Assembly: GCA_016839905.1 (NCBI GenBank)
Contig: JAEOTJ010000399.1
Coordinates: forward strand, 1-15,472
Direction: 5' to 3'
Source of the DNA: Promethearchaeota archaeon
Lineage (GTDB): Archaea > Asgardarchaeota > Lokiarchaeia > Sigynarchaeales > SOKP01
Length of the DNA stretch: 15,472 bases
The position numbers and the translations under genes are program-made. Positions 6,989 through 13,905 of this stretch are shown piece after piece (within the stretch, counting starts at the first letter, position 1; every line of letters starts with the position of its first letter). The notes beneath the pieces were generated by a model. The model did no database searches. It worked only from the letters and a program-made list of their open reading frames with translations, and was not told the origin of the DNA.

Positions 6989-8275
6989 ATAACATCAGAA
7001 TTTCTTAGTTTAAATGATTTACTCAAAGAAAAAAAACAGATATTTGAAGATCTTAAAATAATTTCTAATACTCCAGGACCAACCAGATGTGTTGCAAGAG
7101 TAAAATGTAATTTTGATATAAGACTTAGTAAAAATGAAGAATTTCCGATTTTCAATGAGATAAAAAAGATTGTTAGAAGATTCAACAAAAATCATAATAT
7201 AAATATTCTTATAAAGCAGCACCATGGAAATTTATTACTTTTAACAGGTTTTGATGATTTTCCATCAAATGATGAAATTAGAAATATACCTATAACATTG
7301 GGTTCTCATTTAGATGAAATAACATTTATGGTCACAAAGAAATATATATATGATTCCAAAAAAGCAAGATTAATTAATCCAATATTTTGTGCAAAACCTT
7401 TAAAAAGGCGATATTCCAATGATAAAAAGCGTATTTTAGACGTTTATGGTTTCAGAAGTGAAGGAGGAAAAAGATTATTTAAAAAGGTTGGTGATGGTTA
7501 TCTATATATGGAAGAAAATGGTTTTTATTCAAATGATACCGAGTATTATATAAAATCAGTCGAAGCTCCTAATTTTAGAGAAGGAGATTTAATTGTTTTT
7601 AGTAATAAAAATCTACAGACTAAATTTAACAACGGAGATGGCATTATTTTCGAAGGAAAAGCCTTGGATGATAGAGTAGGGGTATTATCTCATTTATATA
7701 CAATGAGAGAATTAGCAAAAATAAAGATTAAAGCCAAGCTAATATTAGTTGGAGATGAAGAAGGTGTATGTAGTGATTTAGCCTGGGCAAAACTAACCAG
7801 ACCAACTTTTAAAAAATATTGTAAGAAAAACGGAATAATTATAGTTTGTGATGGAATAAATGGTTTTAGTTTAGAGGAATTCATATATATGGGTAATACA
7901 CATGTAAATAAAGCAATTATTCCTGTTTATTTGGCAGCTGGTAAGGGTTCTGGAGATCCAGGAATCTTTTCTTTAATGAGGGATAAAGTAATTCCGAAAA
8001 TTAAAGAAATTAGTTCATTTGAAGGAGTAACTACAACAGACTATATTAGTCGCAGTTTTGATCCTAAAATAATGGATGATTTTTCTTCTATCATTTTTAT
8101 TGATTGGTCAAATGGACCAGTTAGAGATCCGACAGCTATTTGTCATTACTATGAATCAGTTTCAATTAATCAAGTGATTCATATAATAGGAGTCACTTTC
8201 TATTCATATCTTTATTTTTATCATTATTATGAAGAAGAATTAAAGGATTTATTGTCTAAAATGAATTTAATTTAG
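6989..8275 (+). CDS. M42-like metallopeptidase / aminopeptidase family protein (start codon unusual)
   Basis: The frame encodes about 428 residues from 6989 to TAG at 8275. M42-type landmarks appear in order: an N-terminal SNTPGPT segment near 7064-7084, the metal-site motif SHLDEITFMV (from 7304; His then Asp-Glu), KALDDRVGV (bridging aspartate) near 7660, GDEEGV (catalytic glutamate pair) near 7750, CDG near 7849, and CHYYES with a possible last metal-binding histidine near 8144. Such enzymes use two divalent metals to remove N-terminal residues from peptides, usually as cytosolic multimers. The start is odd: the open frame runs back to a stop at 6971-6973 with no ATG or GTG, and the only standard alternative, TTG at 7298, would cut off the conserved N-terminal part and begin two codons before the SHLDE motif. 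The Shine-Dalgarno site at 6975 favours an ATA near 6989. Loss of the start codon, a sequencing error, or true use of ATA all remain possible. Confidence 0.7.
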   Translation: MTSEFLSLNDLLKEKKQIFEDLKIISNTPGPTRCVARVKCNFDIRLSKNEEFPIFNEIKKIVRRFNKNHNINILIKQHHGNLLLLTGFDDFPSNDEIRNIPITLGSHLDEITFMVTKKYIYDSKKARLINPIFCAKPLKRRYSNDKKRILDVYGFRSEGGKRLFKKVGDGYLYMEENGFYSNDTEYYIKSVEAPNFREGDLIVFSNKNLQTKFNNGDGIIFEGKALDDRVGVLSHLYTMRELAKIKIKAKLILVGDEEGVCSDLAWAKLTRPTFKKYCKKNGIIIVCDGINGFSLEEFIYMGNTHVNKAIIPVYLAAGKGSGDPGIFSLMRDKVIPKIKEISSFEGVTTTDYISRSFDPKIMDDFSSIIFIDWSNGPVRDPTAICHYYESVSINQVIHIIGVTFYSYLYFYHYYEEELKDLLSKMNLI

Positions 8276-8400
8276 AAAAATTGAATTATTTAATACGATA
8301 ATATATTTTAATAGTTATTCTATCTATTTCTTAATGACATTAAATTAAATCAAATATATCTTTAAATAAAATAAAAATTAGAAATTAAGATCTACTCTTT
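8276..8400. other. AT-rich intergenic spacer
   Basis: Between the peptidase stop and the minus-strand zinc-ribbon remnant. It contains TCTTTAAATAAAATAA at about 8358-8373, a TATA-like element with no gene at the right distance. Nothing else is recognisable. Confidence 0.3.
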
Positions 8401-8613
8401 TTATTGTTCACTTCCACAAGTTTCGCAGAATTTAGCTTCTTGTTTTATTTGATATCCACAATGACTACAAAATTTTGTATTTGGAATTAAATTTTAATTC
8501 TGCGTTAAATTTTTATTCGGTATATCAAAATTATATATAACAACAAGTATTATTATGATAGGAACACCAATTAAAATAAATGTCGTTAAGTATGGACCAT
8601 TTTGAAGTATCAT
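8401..8613 (-). pseudogene. Broken small membrane protein with C-terminal zinc ribbon
   Basis: On the minus strand one frame reads from ATG (8613) through a membrane segment (YLTTFILIGVPIIIILVVIY), then a TAA at 8494-8496, and in the same frame continues into a clear zinc ribbon, FCSHCGYQIKQEAKFCETCG, ending in TAA at 8401-8403. Two CxxC pairs and a short tail (SEQ) complete it. The membrane-helix-plus-zinc-ribbon layout is common in small archaeal membrane proteins of unknown function. The single in-frame stop between the two recognisable halves suggests a nonsense mutation; a sequencing error is the alternative. The frame may have begun further upstream, since it is open to about 8670 without another ATG. 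Confidence 0.6.
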
Positions 8614-8644
8614 AATTCCACCAAATGTTATTATACATGTTGAT

Positions 8645-8890
8645 ATGATCAATGAATTAAAAAATTACTATAAAATCGTGAACACATCAGAACTAATAAG
8701 ATTTATTATTGGAAAGATACATAGATTGACTTTTGAGGATGGATCTTTATATTTAATATCAAAGGAGTTAGGAATAGGAGAAATTAAACAAAAGGAAGAG
8801 AAAAATGATAGCGAGGATATAAAGATTTCTGATATAAAAATTTCTGAAATAAAAGAAGGAATGAAGAATATTTCTTTTTTGGAAGTGTGA
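8645..8890 (+). pseudogene. N-terminal fragment of an RPA-like single-strand DNA-binding protein
   Basis: An 81-residue frame beginning MINELKNYYKIVNT. It contains a helical region with ISKELGIGEI and, after a charged linker with a repeated KISDIKISEIK pattern, the phrase EIKEGMKNIS, which resembles the first strand of archaeal RPA/ssDNA-binding OB folds, where DLxxGMxNVxxxGxV is typical. In a full protein an OB fold of about 100 residues would follow; here the frame stops nine codons later and runs into the 66-bp repeat block at 8904. I infer truncation by rearrangement at or near that block. It could be a complete small protein of another kind; the match rests on a short motif. Confidence 0.4.
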
Positions 8891-8903
8891 AATTAAGAAA
8901 AAA

Positions 8904-8969
8904 TATTTTCTCAATAATTTATCTATATTCTCACGAATTTTTCTTCATTTTCAAAAATTATTCTTTGTT
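8904..8969 (-). repeat. 66-bp repeat block, copy A (three units of about 21 bp)
   Basis: Read on the minus strand, the block consists of three degenerate units: AAGAATAATTTTTGAAAATG, AAGAAAAATTCGTGAGAATA and GATAAATTATTGAGAAAATA. It matches copy B (11201-11266) at 56 of 66 positions with no gap, in the same orientation. Similarity stops abruptly on both sides. The three-unit array with a period of about two helical turns resembles transposase-binding arrays at Tn7-like ends. It forms the 3' end of the minus-strand RHH gene and follows the truncated RPA-like frame. Confidence 0.65.
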
Positions 8970-9127
8970 GCATTAGAATCAAGTATCTCTTTAGCTTTAT
9001 TCCTAATGAGTTCATTTAACATCTCAGAAACAGATCGATACCCTAGCTGTGGATTATCATTAATATATTTTTGAAATACCTCAAATAACTCATAATTTAT
9101 CTTCAAATCATACTTTTTCTTAACCAT
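8951..9127 (-). CDS. Small ribbon-helix-helix DNA-binding protein
   Basis: A 58-residue protein from ATG (9127) to TGA (8951-8953). It starts MVKKKYDLKINYELFEVFQK and continues with the RHH-type phrase NPQLGYRSVSEMLNELIRNKAKEIL. This strand (YDLKI), helix, GYRSVSE turn, helix pattern is typical of archaeal CopG/ParD-like regulators and antitoxins that bind operators as dimers. No toxin gene adjoins it. TTTTAAAG around 9150-9160 on the minus strand lies about 30 nt upstream and could be its TATA box. The last five codons and the stop lie inside repeat block A, so its C-terminus may have been altered by the event that placed the block. Confidence 0.7.
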   Translation of the reverse strand: MVKKKYDLKINYELFEVFQKYINDNPQLGYRSVSEMLNELIRNKAKEILDSNATKNNF

Positions 9128-9206
9128 TAATTGAAAAGAATAAATAATATCTTTAAAATATGGTTTTTAAGAGACTTGAAGGATAGATTTATATTATTAT
9201 GATGAT

Positions 9207-9243
9207 TAAATAATATGATAATAATATGATAATAATAATTTAA
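9207..9243 (+). repeat. Short AT-rich tandem repeat upstream of the secreted-protein gene
   Basis: ATAATATGATA occurs twice in tandem, followed by further ATAATA units, between the divergent RHH and secreted-protein genes. It may be a simple low-complexity run or a spot for regulator binding. It lies 20-55 bases before the ATG at 9263, so it also covers the expected promoter position. Confidence 0.35.
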
Positions 9244-9262
9244 TAAAAAAGGTGAATCAAAA

Positions 9263-10762
9263 ATGAAAAATAAGAAATATGTAATAATGGGTATTTTAAT
9301 TGGAATGATTTTAATGACAATGGGAAATCAAGTAACAGGTATAGTGGAGTTATCTACAGAGATTGAAGATGAAATTAAAATAACAAAATTGAAAACAAGT
9401 GATTATTATGAAGAAAGTTCTGGTATCTATATAGGAAAAACTAATGAATATGACATTGTCATTATTTCTGGAAATGAATTATATTACATTAATGATACTA
9501 ATAATGGAACGCTATATAAAGTTAATTTGGATGATCCAACTTTTACATCTAATCTTGTTCGTGGAAATTTAGGTGATATTAGAGATATGTGTAAATCTGA
9601 GGAAGATATGTATTTAGCTACATATGAATATAATAGTGCAATCATGAAGTTAGATTTAGATACATTAATGTATAGCAAAATTGATTCATCCCCATCTGGG
9701 GTTCCGTTAAAAATATCTGCATATTTAGGTTTAACTCATCGGTTAGATCTTTTATGGACAACATATAATGATGTGTATCATTGCACTAATTCAACTGGGT
9801 TATGGGTTACCTCACTTGTTTTAGATGGTATATATCCAGAGGGAGTTGATATTGATTATACTACTGATGCAATTGGTTATAATTCAACGAATATATGGAC
9901 TATCAATATGATAAGTAAAACTTACAATCTTAGGGTAACTAGCACAGATATTAATAGTGTATGTATTAATGGTGATGAAATATATTATGTAAGAGGTCAA
10001 TATAATGATTTGAAAAATGGACAAATTAGAAAGTATGATATAAGTGAATCGACTACAACAATGATTAAAAATGATTGTGATTACCCTACAGATGTTGAAT
10101 ATGCTTCAGGTTATGTTTATTGGATAGATAAATCATATTGGAGCACAGACGCGATGATTTATAAGTGTTATTATAATGGAGATTATCTAACAAAAATTTC
10201 AAGAGCTTATGGTAATAGTTTCTCAGGAAAGATTGAATTTATGTCTAATCAAGAATATGGTGTATATTATGATACTTGGAGTTTTATAGAAAGTAATATA
10301 TATGTAGTTAATGGAAGTGATATAACACCACCCGAAACGATTGAATGGAATTCTTTCAATGAAACAATTGATTTTAATAGCTGGCATATAATCGATTGGG
10401 AAAAATCTTATGATTTGAATGGAATACAGGATTATGAATTATTAGTTTCTAATGTAGAAGATTTTTCTATTTATAACACATATTGGATTCCAGATGATGG
10501 TGAATTAAGTCATTCATATCAGAGATACGATTTTTCTAATATGGGATATGGAGATTATTATTATAAGATAAGAACTAGGGATAATAATTTGCCAACATCA
10601 AATATAGGTGTGTGGAGTGACATATTAAAGATTTCTTATCCAGAACCAGAAGAATCAAAGGAAACAGAGGAACCTTCAATTCCAGGATATCCATTAATAC
10701 TACTCTATGCAATAGGAATAATATCAGTAATATATATTATTAGAAATCAACAAAAGAGATAA
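9263..10762 (+). CDS. Secreted beta-propeller-like surface protein with Loki-type C-terminal sorting tail
   Basis: A 499-residue exported protein. Residues 1-26 are a signal peptide (MKNKKYVIMGILIGMILMTM, then a small-residue region). Residues about 45-350 contain repeated strand pairs such as NELYYINDTNNGTLYKVNLD, DMYLATYEYN, DEIYYVRG and GYVYWIDKSYWS, typical of a beta-propeller that reads like YWTD/NHL-type repeats. Residues about 352-460 (TPPETIEWNSF onward to GVWSDILKISY) look like a fibronectin-III-type beta sandwich. A Pro/Glu-rich spacer follows, then PSIPGYPLILL, a hydrophobic helix and a basic end (NQQKR), matching archaeal CTERM sorting signals of the kind abundant in Lokiarchaeota. 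The ribosome site GGTGA (9251-9255) precedes the ATG by seven bases, and a hairpin terminator follows the stop. The protein is probably cell-surface anchored; the ligand is unknown. Confidence 0.75.
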   Translation: MKNKKYVIMGILIGMILMTMGNQVTGIVELSTEIEDEIKITKLKTSDYYEESSGIYIGKTNEYDIVIISGNELYYINDTNNGTLYKVNLDDPTFTSNLVRGNLGDIRDMCKSEEDMYLATYEYNSAIMKLDLDTLMYSKIDSSPSGVPLKISAYLGLTHRLDLLWTTYNDVYHCTNSTGLWVTSLVLDGIYPEGVDIDYTTDAIGYNSTNIWTINMISKTYNLRVTSTDINSVCINGDEIYYVRGQYNDLKNGQIRKYDISESTTTMIKNDCDYPTDVEYASGYVYWIDKSYWSTDAMIYKCYYNGDYLTKISRAYGNSFSGKIEFMSNQEYGVYYDTWSFIESNIYVVNGSDITPPETIEWNSFNETIDFNSWHIIDWEKSYDLNGIQDYELLVSNVEDFSIYNTYWIPDDGELSHSYQRYDFSNMGYGDYYYKIRTRDNNLPTSNIGVWSDILKISYPEPEESKETEEPSIPGYPLILLYAIGIISVIYIIRNQQKR

Positions 10763-10763
10763 T

Positions 10764-10790
10764 AAGATTTTTTAAATCTTTTTTATTTTA
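10764..10790 (+). terminator. Hairpin plus T-tract terminator of the secreted-protein gene
   Basis: AAGATTT, a three-base loop TTT, and AAATCTT form a perfect 7-bp stem (10764-10780), followed directly by TTTTATTTTA. It starts two bases after the stop codon. T-tracts alone terminate archaeal RNA polymerase, so the tract is probably the working part. Confidence 0.55.
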
Positions 10791-10800
10791 AATACAAAAG

Positions 10801-10830
10801 AGAATGAAAAAGTCTTATCATTCTTTTATA
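10801..10830 (+). terminator. Second inverted repeat with T-tract
   Basis: AGAATGA (10801-10807) and TCATTCT (10818-10824) form a 7-bp stem with a 10-base loop, followed by TTTATA. It may back up the first terminator. No gene is seen between here and 11008; the rest of that stretch is AT-rich without recognisable features. Confidence 0.3.
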
Positions 10831-11008
10831 TGTTGTATCATCATTGTCTTTTGAATCTTTATTTATCCTACAAATTTAATTGATTAATCTTATTAACAAT
10901 AAAAGTTTCCAAGTTAAATAAGAATTTTAAAAACTAAACAGAGGAATTCTTTTAAAATTTTCAGAATTAAGTATTTTCAAATATTAAAAATTAATGAGGG
11001 AATGAAAA

Positions 11009-11224
11009 TTGGCATATATCCAAATAACTGATGATGAGATAATTATTAATACTGGAATACATGAACCGAGACTTAAAATATACAATAAAGGAGATTATAA
11101 GCAATTACGAGCACGAGAAAAATATGAGGAAAAATTATCAGATTTGATAAGTTTTTCAGTGATTACATCTTCATTAAACAATAGTAAGCCCCTTTTTATT
11201 TATTTTCTCAATAATTTTTCCTAA
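11009..11224 (+). pseudogene. 71-residue ORF, probably a truncated N-terminal fragment
   Basis: A frame beginning at TTG 11009 (GAGGG at 10996-11000 gives a well-placed ribosome site). It reads MAYIQITDDEIIINTGIHEP, then a Lys/Glu-rich helical part (RAREKYEEKLSDLI). The first part looks like a real protein start. From about residue 62 the frame is the reverse side of the minus-strand repeat block B (11201-11266) and ends there as LFIYFLNNFS, so the natural C-terminus has probably been replaced. I do not recognise the family. Confidence 0.4.
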
Positions 11225-11266
11225 TTCTCATTAATTATTCTTTATTCTCATAAATTATTCTTTGTT
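11201..11266 (-). repeat. 66-bp repeat block, copy B (three units of about 21 bp)
   Basis: Minus-strand units are AAGAATAATTTATGAGAATA, AAGAATAATTAATGAGAATT and GGAAAAATTATTGAGAAAATA without its last base. It is 56/66 identical and ungapped to copy A at 8904-8969, and the flanks are unrelated. It abuts a TniQ gene relic on one side and a truncated ORF on the other, supporting an origin from a Tn7-like element. Confidence 0.65.
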
Positions 11267-11353
11267 ATATGTCCTAATCATACAAGAAGACAATGATTCT
11301 CCATTAAATGGATGTGGATTTTCTGCCCAATACTTAATAGGATCAAGGTTCAT
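11255..11353 (-). pseudogene. tniQ: Relic of a second tniQ gene (N-terminal 32 codons)
   Basis: The minus strand from ATG (11353) to TAA (11255-11257) encodes MNLDPIKYWAENPHPFNGES followed by LSSCMIRTYNKE. The stretch W-x5-P-F-N-GESLSSxMIRT matches the start of the TniQ domain in the intact protein at 3905 (GESLSSWMIRTS at residues 41-52), with Trp replaced by Cys. The homology ends at the edge of repeat block B, where the frame stops. GGATATAAAAAA lies just upstream, so even the promoter region may survive. This is the 5' end of a dead target-selector gene from another Tn7-like element; its sequence differs from the intact copy, so it is not a recent duplicate. Confidence 0.6.
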
Positions 11354-11487
11354 TGTTTGTTATTTTTTATATCCTATTCTTTTCTTTTAACTTACTACTA
11401 CTAGAAATTAATTACATTGTTTATATAAAGTTTTTATCTGTTTTTCAAAAAAAGGACTCAATAAGAATAACTTTTCGTTTATAATAA

Positions 11488-13062
11488 TTAAATCATATAT
11501 TCCTTAATATGATAAGCAAGGGTTTCACTGAGAAATGGAGGAACTGCATTTCCCACATGTTTGAATTGATTTGAACGACTTGTTTTGAATATAAAGCTAT
11601 CTGGAAATGATTGTAGCCTTGCTGCTTCTCTCACACTTAAAGTTCGATCAAGTTTGGGATGAATATATCTATAACCATCTTTATGAATGTGAGCAACAAC
11701 CGTCCATGATGGTTTATTCCAAACTAATCTTTTTAATTTATCCCCAAATTTTTTTCCATCACCATAAGGCATACATTCCTTTATTGTTTTTTCTATAATT
11801 CTTTGAAATTTTACAAGATCAGTTTTATACTTCTTATGGTTTTTATAAAAGTTTTTTATCTTCTTAGGTAAATCTTTATAATTATCTCCTTGATCCATAA
11901 ACTCATAGATTTTTTTATCTCGCTTAGATGTGTTTCTTGGTATAAAATTATAAAGAATTCCATTATCTATTTTTTCTCTTAAATAATTTATATATGGATT
12001 ATTTCTCAAAGCTTTATAATTTAATATTTCACCATAATCTGATGTATTAAAATCAATTAGGTCTTCAATTGCATCTTTAACTGTTAAATTAGATTCGTAA
12101 AATTTTAAAGGTCTAAACTTAGAATTTTTATCAGGAAAATTAAATATATTTGGTAATTCTATTTCATTATAATTATTCAAAAGCTCATTTTTTTCTATTA
12201 GAAGATTGCGTTTGCTAGCAATTTCTTTTGTATTACATTTTACCCCTAATAAAAATAATCTTTTTCTCTTTTGAGGAACATTAAAGTCCACAGCATTAAG
12301 TATTTTATCTTGGATTGAATAACATTGCTCTTTAAAATCAATTTTTATTTGATTGATAACTGCACCATTATCAAATGATTTCATACCAGGAACATTTTCA
12401 ATTAAAAAGACTGAAGGTTTAAAATATGATACATAATTCAAATACCTCTTGTATAGAATGTTTCTTGGATCATTATAGAACCAGTGAGTCTTCTCATTAT
12501 ATTCTAAATCATCTAGTTTTAGCTCAGGGTCATCCCAGATTTGCTCTCTTATTAGTGATCTTATTTTTGGTCTTCCTACATGAGAAAAACCTTGACATGG
12601 TGGACCTCCAATTATTAAATCAAAATTTAAATCAGTTACATCTAATAAATCTTTAATACTATTCGGAAAACCATCGTTTTCAGTAAGATCTTGACAAAGG
12701 ACTGCAGAATTTTTAAAATTAGCTGAATAAGTTTTGCAAGCAGAAAAATCATTGTCAATACCTAATAGAACATTGAATCCTGCTTTTTTAAAACCTAGAC
12801 TTAAACCCCCAACCCCACAAAATAAATCTAAAACATTAATTTTTCCATTCTTATAGTTTAGTTTTGTAAACTTTTTTATCTGTTTTTCATTAAAATCATC
12901 TACCTTCTCTTTATAACTCATAAACCTTCTGTGTATTCTTAAGAATGAGTCCTCCGAGATCTGCTCTTCCTGTCGAAATTTTTTTTTTTTAAAAATTAAT
13001 CCTTTTTCCTTATAATAGCAAGTATTATTCCATTTGAATAGAAGTTGCTGATTTACAGTCAT
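11488..13062 (-). CDS. dcm-like: DNA (cytosine-5) methyltransferase
   Basis: A 524-residue C5-cytosine methyltransferase with all main motifs in order: I, DLFCGVGGLSLGF (79-91); IV, GGPPCQGFS with catalytic C156; VI, ENVPG (222-226); VIII, QKRKRLF (264-270); then a long variable target-recognition region, IX, SVREAARLQSFPDSF, and X, HVGNAVPP near the end. It transfers a methyl group from S-adenosylmethionine to C5 of cytosine in a specific sequence that cannot be predicted here. The 75-residue basic N-terminal extension before motif I includes a long A-run (FKKKKF), and about 40 residues between motifs IV and VI form an insertion. Its gene follows the mismatch glycosylase gene by 41 bases on the minus strand, so the two are probably co-transcribed. 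No restriction endonuclease is visible next to it; the GHKL ATPase at 13906 is the nearest candidate partner. Confidence 0.93.
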   Translation of the reverse strand: MTVNQQLLFKWNNTCYYKEKGLIFKKKKFRQEEQISEDSFLRIHRRFMSYKEKVDDFNEKQIKKFTKLNYKNGKINVLDLFCGVGGLSLGFKKAGFNVLLGIDNDFSACKTYSANFKNSAVLCQDLTENDGFPNSIKDLLDVTDLNFDLIIGGPPCQGFSHVGRPKIRSLIREQIWDDPELKLDDLEYNEKTHWFYNDPRNILYKRYLNYVSYFKPSVFLIENVPGMKSFDNGAVINQIKIDFKEQCYSIQDKILNAVDFNVPQKRKRLFLLGVKCNTKEIASKRNLLIEKNELLNNYNEIELPNIFNFPDKNSKFRPLKFYESNLTVKDAIEDLIDFNTSDYGEILNYKALRNNPYINYLREKIDNGILYNFIPRNTSKRDKKIYEFMDQGDNYKDLPKKIKNFYKNHKKYKTDLVKFQRIIEKTIKECMPYGDGKKFGDKLKRLVWNKPSWTVVAHIHKDGYRYIHPKLDRTLSVREAARLQSFPDSFIFKTSRSNQFKHVGNAVPPFLSETLAYHIKEYMI

Positions 13063-13103
13063 TTATATGAGTTTTATTTTTGATCATTGTTCTATGAATA
13101 AAT

Positions 13104-13796
13104 TTAATCACTAATATTTTTAAATGAATTGTTTTTCCTATAAAAACAAATGTCTGAGATGAAACAGATTTGGCATTTTGGAACTTTTGGTAAACATAAT
13201 GTACCCCCAAAATCTAAAACAGCATAATTAAATCTTATGTAGGAAGAGATAGGCAGTAATGATTCAGAAAATTCCCATAAAAATTTATCAGTTTTTGGCG
13301 TTGGTGTGCGGCTTGTAACATTAAATATACGGTGATATACTCGAATAAAATTACTATCTAGTAATGCTCTTTTTTTCTTAAAACCAAAACATAAAATGGC
13401 ATTTGCATTATAGTCACCAATTCCAGAGAGTTTTTTTAAATCATTAAAAGTATTTGGTATCTTTTGTTTATATTCATTCCTAATTTGATCCCTTAATTTG
13501 ATTATTTTGGATGCTCTATATTTTAAACCTAAGGATTTAATTAATTTGAAAATAGTATCATAATCTGAATTAAAGAATTTTTCCAAATTTGGATATTTTT
13601 GTAAGAATTCAATATAAACTGAAAGCACTTGATTAGCATTTGTTCTTGTTAGTAAGATTTCACTTATTAATACCTTATATGGTGTTCTATCTTTTCTCCA
13701 AGGATAATCTCTTAAGTTTTTTTTAGCCCATTCTAAGATTGCTTCTTGAAATCTCTCTTTAATTATTACTATAGAAATATCCTCAATAATTATCAT
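13104..13796 (-). CDS. mig-like: Mig-type T/G mismatch DNA glycosylase (HhH-GPD, 4Fe-4S)
   Basis: A 230-residue HhH-GPD glycosylase. The helix-hairpin-helix is LSGIGDYNANAIL (123-135) and the catalytic aspartate is D147 in LLDSNFIRV. Y129 stands where endonuclease III has its catalytic lysine and MutY a serine; a tyrosine there is the mark of the archaeal Mig thymine glycosylase, which lies beside a C5 methyltransferase on a Methanothermobacter plasmid. The 4Fe-4S loop is intact: C201-x6-C208-x2-C211-x5-C217. The segment LWEFSESLLPISSYIRFNYA also fits Mig. The enzyme would remove T from T:G pairs made when 5-methylcytosine deaminates, protecting sites methylated by the enzyme encoded 41 bases downstream. 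No MutY C-terminal (NUDIX-like) domain is present. TTATATAA at about 13823-13832 gives a TATA box about 30 nt upstream of the ATG. Confidence 0.87.
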   Translation of the reverse strand: MIIIEDISIVIIKERFQEAILEWAKKNLRDYPWRKDRTPYKVLISEILLTRTNANQVLSVYIEFLQKYPNLEKFFNSDYDTIFKLIKSLGLKYRASKIIKLRDQIRNEYKQKIPNTFNDLKKLSGIGDYNANAILCFGFKKKRALLDSNFIRVYHRIFNVTSRTPTPKTDKFLWEFSESLLPISSYIRFNYAVLDFGGTLCLPKVPKCQICFISDICFYRKNNSFKNISD

Positions 13797-13821
13797 CCTT
13801 ACTTTTTTTTTAATATTTATT

Positions 13822-13832
13822 TATTATATAAT
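13822..13832 (-). promoter_or_regulatory. TATA box for the glycosylase-methyltransferase unit
   Basis: On the minus strand TTATATAATAA is centred about 31 nt upstream of the glycosylase ATG (13796), suitable for a leaderless transcript. The 109-bp gap to the divergent GHKL gene must hold both promoters. Confidence 0.45.
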
Positions 13833-13878
13833 TTATTTTATAGAAAATCAATATAGATATTAATATAAAAATAATAAT

Positions 13879-13901
13879 ATTTCAATTGATGATATTGAAA
13901 T
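13879..13901. promoter_or_regulatory. Inverted repeat just upstream of the GHKL ATPase start
   Basis: ATTTCAAT (13879-13886) and ATTGAAAT (13894-13901) form a perfect 8-bp inverted repeat with a 7-base spacer, ending four bases before the ATG at 13906. It could be an operator or a hairpin covering the translation start. In AT-rich DNA some inverted repeats arise by chance, but a perfect 8-bp one at this position is notable. Confidence 0.4.
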
Positions 13902-13905
13902 AAAA

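Noticed and set aside
6973..7008. ATG at 6973 as start of the M42-like gene
   Set aside because: It is in another frame and hits TAG after eleven codons; it could only serve after a frameshift.
8904..11266. CRISPR array
   Set aside because: The 21-bp units are contiguous without spacers, there are only three per block, and no cas genes exist in the window.
11395..11430. AATTACA near 11409, matching the last 7 bases expected for an inverted terminus
   Set aside because: The following bases (TTGTT) do not match the proposed TAAAT duplication and no inner repeats are present.
11607..12656. Plus-strand ORFs inside the methyltransferase
   Set aside because: They are shadows of a methyltransferase frame that carries all its motifs.
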